DNA of 16,548 nt, from the NCBI GenBank assembly GCA_021159445.1, contig JAGGRV010000535.1, positions 1-16,548 on the forward strand. Direction: 5' to 3'. Both the position numbers and the translations under genes were made by a program. This stretch comes from Deltaproteobacteria bacterium (GTDB lineage Bacteria; Desulfobacterota; Dissulfuribacteria; Dissulfuribacterales; UBA3076). The notes beneath the pieces are model-generated. The model was not told the DNA's origin and did no database searches. It saw only the letters and a program-made list of their open reading frames with translations. Positions 5,716 to 13,274 of the stretch are shown here, piece after piece (positions within the stretch are counted from its first letter, which is position 1; every line of letters starts with the position of its first letter).

Positions 5716-7015
5716 CACCGGCTCCTATCTTGCCGGCTTTCTGCTGAGTTTGCTCCTTTTTTTTCCTGTTCTCCTGCACGCAGATGACGAGTTCAGCTTT
5801 GGACTGGAGGAGTTTGAAAAAAAGGCCCTGGAAAAGGGAGGCTATGCAGAGTTCAAGTGGGAACATATGGATATTAACCAGGGTTCTGCTTTTGCCCGGC
5901 TGAACCTCTCAGACCAGCCCCTGTCGACACTTGATCGTTTCTACGGCAGTCTGCAGATTGACGGTTACTACACCAAAGAGATAATTAGTTTCAATTGGCT
6001 TCTTAAGGCTTCTGCTCAGCAGGATGATCTTGGCTGGACTGACATGGCGGATGTCTATGAGGCCTATGTCAGCATCAAACCGGCGCCTATTTTTACTGCG
6101 GGTGTGGGCAAAAAGTCATACAGGTGGGGCAAGGGATATGCGTGGAATCCAGCCGGCTTTATCAACCGTCCCAAAGACCCCAATGATCCGGAAGAGGCGC
6201 TGGAAGGCTACATAACAACTGAAGTTGATCTTATAAAGAGCTTTTCAGGACCATTGCAGACTGCTGCTCTTACCACAGTGATTCTGCCGGTGTGGCAGGG
6301 AGTCAATGAAGATTTTGGTGAGATAAACAATGTGAATCTGGCAGCCAAGCTTTATCTCCTGTATCGGGATACGGACATCGACCTGATCTTGTACACAGGT
6401 GACAGTCGTTCCACCCGTTATGGCCTGGATTTTTCCAGAAACCTGGCGCCGAATTTTGAAATTCATGGGGAGCTTAGCTATGTTCCCGGCCAGAGGAGAG
6501 TAATCCTTCAGGATGATGGCTCCGCCCTGGTCCAGGAAACTGCGGCGCTCTCCTATCTCCTTGGTCTCCGCTATTTATGGGAAAATGATATGACCGGCAT
6601 TATTGAATATTACCACAATGATGCCGGTTACACTGAAGAAGAGATGGAACGTTTTTTTCAACTCATTTCAGACGGTGAAAACCAGTTTCTTGCCTCAGGC
6701 AGTGACGTACTTCTTGAAAGGGCAAGAGACATGAGTCTGCGAGGCTATGGCAAGCCGCAACCGGGTCGCAATTATCTTTATGCAAAATTTACCCAGAAGG
6801 AACCCTTTGATATTCTGTATTTTTCACCCGGCCTTTTCACAATTATCAACCTTGACGACAAGAGTTACTCCATAAGCCCGGAGATGGTCTATACAGGATT
6901 TACGAACTGGGAATTACGGTTGCGTTTTTCGTATCTTAATGGCGGAACATCCACCGAATATGGTGAGAAAATGAACAGCAACAAGCTGGAGTTGCGAGTC
7001 CGCTACTTTTTTTAA
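5702..7015 (+). CDS. Outer-membrane beta-barrel protein
   Basis: From the ATG at 5702 this is a 437-residue exported protein. The signal peptide is clear (SYLAGFLLSLLLFFPVLLHA, then DDEFSF). The rest is alternating beta strands rich in aromatic and charged residues, ending in ELRVRYFF, the terminal-Phe signature of BAM-assembled barrels. A central region (VYEAYVSIKPAPIFTAGVGK, then YRWGKGYAWNPAGFIN) recalls DUF1302-type outer-membrane proteins seen with lipid exporters; that link is by eye only. The frame stays open upstream to 5636 (TTG), but those residues lack signal-peptide character, so I prefer 5702. It overlaps the LolA-like gene by 14 bases. Likely role: the outer-membrane receiver or pore of this transport operon. 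Confidence 0.85.
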   Translation: MNCDSTGSYLAGFLLSLLLFFPVLLHADDEFSFGLEEFEKKALEKGGYAEFKWEHMDINQGSAFARLNLSDQPLSTLDRFYGSLQIDGYYTKEIISFNWLLKASAQQDDLGWTDMADVYEAYVSIKPAPIFTAGVGKKSYRWGKGYAWNPAGFINRPKDPNDPEEALEGYITTEVDLIKSFSGPLQTAALTTVILPVWQGVNEDFGEINNVNLAAKLYLLYRDTDIDLILYTGDSRSTRYGLDFSRNLAPNFEIHGELSYVPGQRRVILQDDGSALVQETAALSYLLGLRYLWENDMTGIIEYYHNDAGYTEEEMERFFQLISDGENQFLASGSDVLLERARDMSLRGYGKPQPGRNYLYAKFTQKEPFDILYFSPGLFTIINLDDKSYSISPEMVYTGFTNWELRLRFSYLNGGTSTEYGEKMNSNKLELRVRYFF

Positions 7016-7027
7016 GGATACCGATTA

Positions 7028-7103
7028 TTGTAACCGTTCACGGGATTACAACGTCCGTTTTACCGCAACCCACCGAACTGTAAGCGTTTACAGGGTGCTG
7101 CAG
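7028..7103 (+). repeat. 76-bp dispersed repeat, copy A
   Basis: These 76 bases are identical to 12252-12327. This copy begins 13 bases after the outer-membrane protein stop. It contains two related half-units, GTAACCGTTCACGGG near its left end and GTAAGCGTTTACAGGG near its right end, plus the imperfect palindrome CTGTAAGCGTTTACAG. Unlike the other copy, it stops at CTGCAG and runs straight into an unrelated foldback element. Full identity over 5 kb of separation suggests recent spread or conversion. Confidence 0.9.
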
Positions 7104-7104
7104 T

Positions 7105-7249
7105 ATTGTAGGTTGGGTTAAGCGGGTACCATGCACTTATATTGTTGGGTTCGCCTAGCCCATCGCTCCTCAATAGTTTGAAATAGCTACAAAATTAGCG
7201 AACCCAACAAGATTTGTTGTAAGCGCATCGGCTTAACCCAACCTACAAT
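7105..7249. mobile_element. Nested foldback (MITE-like) element
   Basis: Outer arms of 19 bp are perfectly complementary: 7105-7123 (ATTGTAGGTTGGGTTAAGC) with 7231-7249. Inside them a second perfect pair of 13 bp lies at 7142-7154 (TTGTTGGGTTCGC) and 7198-7210. The 145-bp unit can fold into a two-step hairpin and has no coding capacity. Repeats with a GTAGGTTGGGTTA edge are widespread non-autonomous elements in bacteria; that comparison is from memory. No clear target duplication was found. The remaining spacer to 7368 holds only short CAAT-type repeats (about 7338-7366) and nothing I can call a gene. Confidence 0.75.
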
Positions 7250-7368
7250 TTTTAGTTTAGGCCCATGAAGTGGATACCCCCTATTCCAAGTAAAAATGAT
7301 ATCAGATTACCGGAGCGAAGCGACTTCCATAAATTTTCAATCTTCAATAGTCAATTTTCAATTCCAAA

Positions 7369-10050
7369 TTATTTATTCTCAAGATTAGCCCAATTAACCC
7401 CCCAGCCAACATCTACCTTCAGGGGCACGGCAAGATCCATTACATTTTCCATGGTCTTTTTCACCATCGTGGTGACTTTTATTATTTCTTTTTCCGGCGC
7501 TTCGATTATCAGTTCGTCATGTACCTGGAGCAACATCCTGCAGGGTGTTTTTTCTGCCTGGATATTTGAGTCAACTTGTATCATGGCCAGCTTTATTATA
7601 TCTGCCGCAGTACCCTGAATAGGTGTGTTAATAGCGGTCCTTTCAGCAAATTCTCTTACAGTCCTGACCCTGCTTTTAAGGTCAGGGATATAGCGCCTGC
7701 GACCAAGGAGCGTGGTGACATAACCCTGTTCCCTGGCCTTTTCTACAGTTTCCTTCATGTAGCGTTTTACACCGGGATATTTTGCAAAATAGCGATCGAT
7801 AAACTCCTTAGCCTGTTTATTCCCAATACCCAGTTCCTTTGCCAGACCAAAGGCGCTTATTCCGTATATTATTCCGAAGTTAACGGTCTTGGCCGCTCTG
7901 CGCATTTCCGGCGTAACCAGCTCCGGGAATACACTAAAGACCTCTGCTGCGGTAAGACGGTGAATGTCTTTATCATTTTTGAAGGCATTTACCAAAGCTT
8001 CATCCCCGGAATAGTGGGCAAGGACTCTCAGCTCTATCTGGGAGTAATCCGCGGATAAAAGAAAGCTCCCCGGAGCAGGAATAAAGAGCGCCCTGATTCT
8101 CCTGCCTTCTTCTGTTCTGACAGGAATGTTCTGGAGATTGGGATCACTGGATGAGAGCCTGCCGGTGGATGTGACAGTCTGGTTAAAGGATGTATGGACC
8201 CGCCCTGTATCAGGGTTGACCATCCTCTTTAACCCGTCCACATAAGTAGACTTGAGTTTTGACAGGTTTCTGTAGGCAAGGAGTTGTTGCGGAAGCTCGT
8301 GAGACTGGGCAAGTTCCTTGAGTACCTCTATGTCTGTGGAGTAACCGGTTTTCTTGCGGGTCTTTTTTTTCTGAGGAAGCTTGAGTTTTACAAAGAGTAT
8401 TTCCGCCAGTTGTTTCGTAGAGTTTATGTTGAACGGTTCTCCTGCAAGCTCGATAATTTTTTTATCCAGCTCGTAGAGCCTTTGAGAAAATTCTGTTGAC
8501 AGCGCATCAAATCCTTTTATATCAACAAGAATTCCGGCCATCTCCATTCGGGCGAGAATCCGTATCAGCGGCACTTCAACCTGCTCGAACAGTTCCAGCA
8601 GGCCGCTCTCTTTTAACCTCTTCCACAGGGCCTTTTGGACAAGAGAAGTTACGTGAACGTCTTCACAAGAGTAATCCCTGGCAAGCGGTAAGGGCACATA
8701 GGCAAAGTTTTTGACCCTTTTCTGCGTTTCAGTTACCTTTTTAAAGGATATCATGCGGTGCCCCAACACCTCTTGTGATATCTCAGCAAGGTTGTGACGG
8801 CGCTTTGAGGGGTTAAGGAGGTAAGAGGCTACCATCGTGTCCCCGGATATTCCCTTCAGCTCCATTCCGTGGTTGGCAAGGACAATCAGGTCATATTTTA
8901 TATTCTGCCCGATTTTTTCGATTTTTTCGTTTAAAAATATGGGTCCAAGGGCCTCGGTCACCTGAGATAAATTGAGCTGTGGCTCCTGGCTCTCGTGTCC
9001 AACAGGGATGTAAGCGGCCTTTGGCGGTGTAATGCAGAGAGAGATCCCGACAAGCTTTGCCTTCATTGGAAATTCACTCGTGGTCTCTGTATCGATGACT
9101 ATTCTTGAAGCTTTTCGTGCCATCTCTGCCCAGCGGGCAAGATCCGCCGGGGATTGTATTAGCTCATATTCGTTAAAAGAAATGGTCTGTTCCGGCACCA
9201 TCTGGTCTAAAAAGCGGGTAAGATTGAATTGTTTAAAGAGCTGCCTTAGTTTTCGCTGATCAGGTGGATTTCTGCGAAACGCGTTAATGTCAAGGGGAAC
9301 TGTGATATCGTCAGCAAGGCTTATAAGTCTGCGCCAAAGGTCCAGGCGGTCCTTGTGGGTCTCAAGACGCTCTTTCAATTTTCCCTTGGGGAGTTCATTC
9401 AGGTGCTTGATAAGGTTATCCACTGAGCCATAGCTTTTTATGAGCTTTAAAGCGGTCTTTAATCCAATTCCGGGCACACCGGGGATATTGTCCGAGGTGT
9501 CACCGGTCAGTGTCATTACATCCAGAAATTGAAGCGGTTCAAGGCCAAACCGTTGTCGAAAGGCATCAAGATCTGTAACTTCGTCCTTCATCGAGTCCCA
9601 CATGCTGACTTGTGGTCCGATCAACTGAAGGAGGTCTTTGTCGCCGGAGACAATCATAATGGTCTGATTGGTGATGCGCCGTGCGAGTGTGGCAATTATA
9701 TCGTCTGCCTCATAGCCATTTTTCTCAAGCTGTGTGAGGCCCAGGGCATTTACTATTTCTCTTACATATGGGATCTGAACGCTCATATCATCAGGCATCG
9801 CAGGCCTGTTTGCCTTGTAATCGGCATAGAGGCCGTGTCTGAAGGTAGGGCCTTTAGCGTCCCACACAATGGCCACATATTCAGGGTCTTTTTCTTTTAG
9901 TACCTTCCAGAGCATATTGGTAAGACCGTAGATTACCTTGGTGGGAAACCCGTCATGGGTAGTCAGGGGCTGACGTATGGCAAAGTAGGCCCTGTAGAGA
10001 TACGAGCTGCCATCTATCAGGAATAGTGATGAATTGGATTTTTTATTCAT
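7369..10050 (-). CDS. polA: DNA polymerase I
   Basis: This 893-residue enzyme fills gaps and removes RNA primers during replication and repair. All three domains are intact. The N-terminal 5'-3' exonuclease (about 5-285) shows FLIDGSSYLYRAYFA, YEADDIIAT, SGDKDLLQL and TGDTSDNIPGVPGIG. The 3'-5' proofreading domain (about 300-475) keeps its acidic residues: D320/E322 in VIDTETT, D387 in QNIKYD, D464 in DYSCED. The polymerase domain has motif A DYSQIELR (668-675), motif B RRAAKTVNFGIIYG (717-730) and motif C QVHDE (842-846). Length is close to E. coli Pol I. The ATG at 10050 has no clear ribosome site but is fixed by the FLIDGSS start of the domain. It is divergent from purA across 151 bp. Confidence 0.98.
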   Translation of the reverse strand: MNKKSNSSLFLIDGSSYLYRAYFAIRQPLTTHDGFPTKVIYGLTNMLWKVLKEKDPEYVAIVWDAKGPTFRHGLYADYKANRPAMPDDMSVQIPYVREIVNALGLTQLEKNGYEADDIIATLARRITNQTIMIVSGDKDLLQLIGPQVSMWDSMKDEVTDLDAFRQRFGLEPLQFLDVMTLTGDTSDNIPGVPGIGLKTALKLIKSYGSVDNLIKHLNELPKGKLKERLETHKDRLDLWRRLISLADDITVPLDINAFRRNPPDQRKLRQLFKQFNLTRFLDQMVPEQTISFNEYELIQSPADLARWAEMARKASRIVIDTETTSEFPMKAKLVGISLCITPPKAAYIPVGHESQEPQLNLSQVTEALGPIFLNEKIEKIGQNIKYDLIVLANHGMELKGISGDTMVASYLLNPSKRRHNLAEISQEVLGHRMISFKKVTETQKRVKNFAYVPLPLARDYSCEDVHVTSLVQKALWKRLKESGLLELFEQVEVPLIRILARMEMAGILVDIKGFDALSTEFSQRLYELDKKIIELAGEPFNINSTKQLAEILFVKLKLPQKKKTRKKTGYSTDIEVLKELAQSHELPQQLLAYRNLSKLKSTYVDGLKRMVNPDTGRVHTSFNQTVTSTGRLSSSDPNLQNIPVRTEEGRRIRALFIPAPGSFLLSADYSQIELRVLAHYSGDEALVNAFKNDKDIHRLTAAEVFSVFPELVTPEMRRAAKTVNFGIIYGISAFGLAKELGIGNKQAKEFIDRYFAKYPGVKRYMKETVEKAREQGYVTTLLGRRRYIPDLKSRVRTVREFAERTAINTPIQGTAADIIKLAMIQVDSNIQAEKTPCRMLLQVHDELIIEAPEKEIIKVTTMVKKTMENVMDLAVPLKVDVGWGVNWANLENK

Positions 10051-10136
10051 GGTTCGTAGTTTATAGTTCGTGGTTGCTGAATACCTGTTTTTCTTAATGA
10101 GCTGTTACCTATGATCTGCTCACAGGGGCAGTTTGT

Positions 10137-10165
10137 TTGACTTTTTTGAATGATCTAAGTATCCT
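10137..10165 (+). promoter_or_regulatory. Probable purA promoter
   Basis: TTGACT (10137-10142), 17 bp, then TATCCT (10160-10165) is a good housekeeping promoter match in the polA-purA gap. It would give a leader of about 30 bases carrying a purine-rich ribosome site (GGGGAGGG, 10187-10194) seven bases before the purA ATG. No operator was recognised. Confidence 0.55.
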
Positions 10166-10201
10166 CAATGGCCGCAAAAGTAAAGAGGGGAGGGCTTTTT
10201 T

Positions 10202-11497
10202 ATGTCAACGCTGGTAGTAGTGGGAACGCAGTGGGGTGACGAAGGCAAAGGGAAGATAGTAGACCTCTTGACAGAGTATGCCGACGTTATAGTGCGTTTT
10301 CAGGGTGGTAATAATGCCGGCCATACCCTGGTAGTGGACGGCGAAAAATTTATTTTTCACCTGATCCCTTCCGGGATTCTAAATGATGACAAGCTCTGTC
10401 TGATTGGGAACGGAATTGTAATTGATCCGTCAGTCTTTATTCAGGAGCTTGAGGGGCTTGCCTCAAGGGGTAGGCCTGTAACCGCCGACAGATTGCGGCT
10501 TAGCCCAAACGCACATCTAATAATGCCATACCACAAGGCCCTGGATCATGCCGGAGAGGCTGCCAAGGCCGAGGGGAAAAAGCTCGGGACCACGGGACGT
10601 GGTATAGGGCCATGCTATGAAGACAAGATAGTCAGAAATGGAATCAAAGTAGCTGATCTTCTTGACCCTGCGCTCTTTAGAGAGAAACTCGAAGATAACG
10701 TAAAAGAAAAGAACTTCTATCTGACTAAGTTGCTGAATGCCGATCCCCTTGATCCCGAGACCATTTATGGTGAGTTTCAGGATTATGCCGAGCGTCTTGC
10801 CCCTTTTATCGACAATGTCTCTGTATTGATAGATGATGCGCTGCATAAAGGAAAGAACGTGCTGTTTGAGGGTGCCCAGGGCACTCAGTTGGACATAGAT
10901 CATGGGACTTATCCCTTTGTCACATCCTCCAATACCGTGGCCGGGGCAGCCTGCTGTGGGGCAGGAATAGGTCCCAGCAAGATCGATAAAGTGATGGGAA
11001 TCTGCAAGGCCTATACTACAAGGGTAGGTGCCGGTCCTTTCCCCACAGAACTGGAGGATGCGGTCGGAGACCATTTACAGGAAAAAGGGGCCGAGTTCGG
11101 CTCAACCACAGGCAGGCGCCGTCGCTGTGGATGGCTTGACGGTGTGGTATTGAGGGACGCGGTCAGGATCAATGGACTGGATGGGCTGGTTATCACAAAA
11201 CTTGACGTGTTGAGTGGGCTTGGTCAACTCAATATCTGCACTGAATACGATATCTCAGGAACCCTACATACCTTTATGCCTGCCAATATTCGGGAGGTCG
11301 AATCAATAAGGCCGATTTATAGGACACTTTCCGGTTGGGATGAGGATCTCAGCCAAATGAGATCATTTGATGATTTACCTGAAAAGGCCAAGGACTATCT
11401 AAAGATCATAGAGGATATGGCTGAGATACCCATAGTGCTGATCTCAGTGGGTCCCAGCAGGGAGCAGACCATTTTTTTGAAAAATCCTTTTGAATAA
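10202..11497 (+). CDS. purA: Adenylosuccinate synthetase
   Basis: This 431-residue enzyme joins IMP and aspartate using GTP, the first committed step to AMP. Family landmarks appear in order: GTQWGDEGKGK near the N-terminus (catalytic Asp 13), QGGNNAGHT with the catalytic His 41, TTGRGIGPCYEDK (about 130-142), GAQGTQLDIDHGTYPFVTSS (about 224-243), VGAGPFPTEL (275-284), TTGRRRRCGWLD (302-313, nucleotide and aspartate loop) and TKLDVLSGL (332-340, guanine recognition). Length is typical. A strong ribosome site lies seven bases before the ATG. The gene stands alone, not in a purine operon. An inverted repeat about 60 bases past the stop may end its transcript. Confidence 0.98.
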   Translation: MSTLVVVGTQWGDEGKGKIVDLLTEYADVIVRFQGGNNAGHTLVVDGEKFIFHLIPSGILNDDKLCLIGNGIVIDPSVFIQELEGLASRGRPVTADRLRLSPNAHLIMPYHKALDHAGEAAKAEGKKLGTTGRGIGPCYEDKIVRNGIKVADLLDPALFREKLEDNVKEKNFYLTKLLNADPLDPETIYGEFQDYAERLAPFIDNVSVLIDDALHKGKNVLFEGAQGTQLDIDHGTYPFVTSSNTVAGAACCGAGIGPSKIDKVMGICKAYTTRVGAGPFPTELEDAVGDHLQEKGAEFGSTTGRRRRCGWLDGVVLRDAVRINGLDGLVITKLDVLSGLGQLNICTEYDISGTLHTFMPANIREVESIRPIYRTLSGWDEDLSQMRSFDDLPEKAKDYLKIIEDMAEIPIVLISVGPSREQTIFLKNPFE

Positions 11498-11553
11498 CCA
11501 AAACAAAATAAAGCATCTTTCATTTTTAGGTTTACACTTTTTAAAAGAATCTC

Positions 11554-11606
11554 ACGCAAAGGCGCAAAGAAAATCAAGAAAAAATTGCGCCTTTGCGCCT
11601 TTGCGT
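11554..11606. repeat. Inverted repeat after purA (possible terminator)
   Basis: ACGCAAAGGCGCAAAG (11554-11569) is perfectly complementary to 11591-11606, giving a 16-bp stem with a 21-base A-rich loop. There is no U-tract after it, so it is not a textbook terminator. The CGCAAAGGCGCAAAG motif is a common intergenic repeat in many bacteria (from memory). It lies 57 bases after the purA stop. Confidence 0.7.
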
Positions 11607-11642
11607 AAAATATTTCTTTCATTGGGATAGGTGCTAAAGAGC

Positions 11643-11671
11643 TTGACTAGGTTGCGATATGGAAATAACAT
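11643..11671 (+). promoter_or_regulatory. Possible promoter of the PEBP-like gene
   Basis: TTGACT (11643-11648), 17 bp, TAACAT (11666-11671) is the best promoter-like pair in the 282-bp purA downstream gap. It implies a leader of roughly 100 bases. The AT-rich stretch around 11732-11745 could hold an alternative -10 but has no convincing -35. Confidence 0.4.
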
Positions 11672-11779
11672 ACCGTAAGGTAAGGCAATAGAAAAGAATT
11701 TGTTGTTTAGTGCTTTTCTGAAAAAACGGAATTTCTATATAAATTTAGTTTGAATAAAGGAAAAGGGGGGGTAAACTAA

Positions 11780-12217
11780 GTGAAACTAAAGAGTGTTTTT
11801 GAAAATAATGGGTTTATGCCTGCGAAATATACATGCGATGCCGGTGATAATAGTCCAGAATTCATAATAGAAGATGTGCCGGAAGAGACAAAGCGTTTTG
11901 CCATGACAATGGAAGACCGCGATTCTCCAATAAGAGCAATGGTTCACTGGATTATTTTTAATATCCCAGGGGATATAAGAGAAATAAAAGAAAATACTAT
12001 TCCTCAAGGAAGTACACAGGGAACAAATGATTTTGGGAAGCAAAGCTATAAAGGGCCCTGTCCTGATTCGGCCATTCATAGATATGAATTCAGGCTGCTT
12101 GCTCTAGATAGAGTTCTTGAAGTTGATGAAAAAACGAAAAAAGCTGAGTTAGAGAATTTAATAAAGGGTCGTACTCTAGCAGAAGCAGTATTAACAGGAT
12201 TATATTCAAGAGACTAA
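11780..12217 (+). CDS. YbhB/YbcL-family (PEBP, Raf-kinase-inhibitor-like) protein
   Basis: This 145-residue protein has the layout of bacterial YbhB/YbcL proteins, relatives of phosphatidylethanolamine-binding proteins. Landmarks are FMPAKYTCDAGDNSPEF (binding-pocket entrance), FAMTMEDRDSPIRAMVHWIIFNIP (the family's DDPDAP/HW region; the Asp-Asp-Pro part is EDRDSP here), QGTNDFGKQSYKGPCPDSAI (the GPCPP..HRY region) and HRYEFRLLALD. There is no signal peptide, so it should be cytoplasmic. The biochemical role in bacteria is poorly defined. The start is GTG at 11780 after a G-rich ribosome site (AGGGGGGG). A strong terminator follows directly, so the gene is probably monocistronic. Confidence 0.9.
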   Translation: MKLKSVFENNGFMPAKYTCDAGDNSPEFIIEDVPEETKRFAMTMEDRDSPIRAMVHWIIFNIPGDIREIKENTIPQGSTQGTNDFGKQSYKGPCPDSAIHRYEFRLLALDRVLEVDEKTKKAELENLIKGRTLAEAVLTGLYSRD

Positions 12218-12218
12218 A

Positions 12219-12252
12219 AAAAGGCGGCTATTAAAGCCGCCTTTTCTTTTTT
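12219..12252 (+). terminator. Intrinsic terminator of the PEBP-like gene
   Basis: AAAAGGCGGCT (12219-12229) and AGCCGCCTTTT (12235-12245) form a perfect 11-bp stem with a 5-base ATTAA loop, followed by C and seven T. It begins two bases after the stop codon. The A-tract on the left means it could also act on minus-strand transcripts from hsp20. Confidence 0.92.
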
Positions 12253-12327
12253 TGTAACCGTTCACGGGATTACAACGTCCGTTTTACCGCAACCCACCGA
12301 ACTGTAAGCGTTTACAGGGTGCTGCAG
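12252..12327 (+). repeat. 76-bp dispersed repeat, copy B
   Basis: Identical over 76 bases to 7028-7103. It starts at the end of the terminator U-tract and continues, past the point where copy A ends, into a further segment that completes a long hairpin with the 3' end of hsp20. Copy B may therefore be the fuller version of the element. Confidence 0.9.
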
Positions 12328-12412
12328 ATGCGAGGCGGAGGGTACGCAGACGTACTTCCTGTACTTCAAGTGCCCGACAACAAAGCAGATGCGGTGCCCT
12401 GTGAATGCTTAC
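12304..12412 (+). other. Long hairpin between the convergent genes, complete only as + strand RNA
   Basis: Bases 12304-12325 pair with 12391-12412 over 22 positions: 17 Watson-Crick and 5 G-U wobbles, with no mismatch. On the opposite strand those five positions become C-A mismatches, so the full stem exists only in + strand RNA or single-stranded DNA. The 65-base loop contains a small hairpin, GTACG (12342-12346) with CGTAC (12351-12355). The right arm covers the hsp20 stop codon. The earlier GTAACCGTTCAC motif (12254-12265) resembles the left arm and could compete for the right arm. Confidence 0.65.
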
Positions 12413-12846
12413 TTGATTTCGATCTGTTTTGCCTTTACCTCTTCCTTTTTGGGGAGGGTAATTTTTAATACTCCGTTATCGTAAGATGCCTCTATTTTGT
12501 CGGAATCCACTGACACAGGAACTCTGATTGTCCTGGAAAAAGTTCCGTAGCGGGTCTCAACGCGATGGAAGTTCTCTTTCTTTTCCTCGGTTTTTTGCTT
12601 CTTTTCCCCCTTTAATGTCAGCATGTCGCCAGAGAGAGAGATGTCAATATCCTTAGGTTCCATGCCCGGAATTTCGGCTTTTACAATAAGGGAATCCTTT
12701 GTCTCTGATACATCCAAAGCAGGCATCCATTCCCCTTTCATGGGCAGAAATTCTCTTTCGCCGGCCAAATTTCCCCAAAGATCCTCCATCTCCCTTCTAA
12801 GATTGCTTAGTTCACGTAATGGTCTCCAAGGTGTAATTTCAAGCAT
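12409..12846 (-). CDS. hsp20: Small heat-shock protein, Hsp20/alpha-crystallin family
   Basis: This 145-residue ATP-independent holdase binds unfolding proteins in the cytoplasm. An N-terminal arm (ITPWRPLRELSNLRREMEDL) is followed by the alpha-crystallin domain, about residues 40-135: WMPALDVSETKDSLIVKAEI, PGMEPKDIDISLSGDMLTLK, RYGTFSRTIRVPVSVDSDKI and the signature ASYDNGVLKITLPK. The C-terminal QIEIK contains the IxI motif that locks oligomers together. The open frame extends 11 codons upstream, but AGGAGG eight bases before the ATG at 12846 fixes the start. It converges on the PEBP-like gene. No CIRCE element was seen upstream. Confidence 0.95.
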   Translation of the reverse strand: MLEITPWRPLRELSNLRREMEDLWGNLAGEREFLPMKGEWMPALDVSETKDSLIVKAEIPGMEPKDIDISLSGDMLTLKGEKKQKTEEKKENFHRVETRYGTFSRTIRVPVSVDSDKIEASYDNGVLKITLPKKEEVKAKQIEIK

Positions 12847-12894
12847 GGTATATTCCTCCTTTGTTTTAAATGAAGTCAAATATATCTTAGGTAA

Positions 12895-12922
12895 AAAATA
12901 AGTTCGATGTTTTTTAAGTCAA
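12895..12922 (-). promoter_or_regulatory. Tentative hsp20 promoter
   Basis: On the minus strand TTGACT (12922 to 12917), 16 bp, TATTTT (12900 to 12895) is the best housekeeping-type pair upstream of hsp20. CTTGACTT also resembles a heat-shock -35 (CTTGAAA), but no CCCCAT-like -10 follows at the right distance, so a heat-shock sigma promoter is not supported. Confidence 0.3.
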
Positions 12923-12976
12923 GGAATTTTTACCTGAAAATTTTCAATGGACAAGCAAGGTTTTTGGATACGGTTA

Positions 12977-13130
12977 GGAACGGGAGATAAATAAGTTGAA
13001 CAAAAATTAACAGGATTTTTTGTTGTATTCAAGGCGCGAGGAGCGAGCATAACGGGTTATGTGATCGACGAGCAACGAAGAAGACGGCAAAAAAGACGTT
13101 AATTTGTTCAAGTTATTTATTGTACGTTCC
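12977..13130. mobile_element. 154-bp MITE-like element, copy 1
   Basis: This unit has terminal inverted repeats beginning GGAACG and ending CGTTCC. The arms pair over about 28 bp (GGAACG, then ATAAATAA, TTGAAC, AAA and TTAAC with their partners), interrupted by a 4x4 loop, one mismatch and a 2-base bulge. Its centre is the palindrome CATAAC-GG-GTTATG (13048-13061). It is flanked by TTA on both sides (12974-12976 and 13131-13133), consistent with a 3-bp target duplication. It matches 15406-15559 at 152 of 154 positions in the same orientation. It has no coding capacity, so it would need a transposase from elsewhere. Confidence 0.85.
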
Positions 13131-13163
13131 TTATCTCGAAACAGTCCTTATCAGCCTCTTTAT

Positions 13164-13201
13164 TTGCCCGATTAAGGGAAAATAGATATAGTAGCACTAT
13201 A
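13164..13201 (+). promoter_or_regulatory. Probable promoter of the trehalose cluster with palindrome on the -10
   Basis: TTGCCC (13164-13169), 17 bp, TATAGT (13187-13192) is a fair promoter match. The -10 is the left arm of the perfect palindrome TATAGT-AGC-ACTATA (13187-13201), a possible operator. The leader to the first gene would be about 145 bases and includes a tandem 10-bp repeat. Confidence 0.45.
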
Positions 13202-13274
13202 CCTTGTTCATATATTAAGATAAACTGATGAGTTAGGGCCGTATGATTACCTGGGAAACCCCAATTTTTTTATC

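Noticed and set aside
7576..8058. 160-codon open frame on the plus strand
   Set aside because: Antisense to the polymerase domain of polA, including motifs A and B; no start signal or protein family.
10517..11074. 185-codon open frame on the minus strand
   Set aside because: It lies wholly inside purA on the opposite strand, has no ribosome site and no recognisable domain, and purA is complete and conserved across it.
12847..12879. Upstream ATG for Hsp20 at 12879
   Set aside because: The AGGAGG at 12855-12860 is perfectly spaced for the ATG at 12846 and would lie inside the coding region if the longer start were used.
12895..12922. Heat-shock sigma promoter for hsp20
   Set aside because: CTTGACTT resembles a -35, but no CCCCAT-like -10 lies 11-16 bp away; only a weak housekeeping-type match remains.
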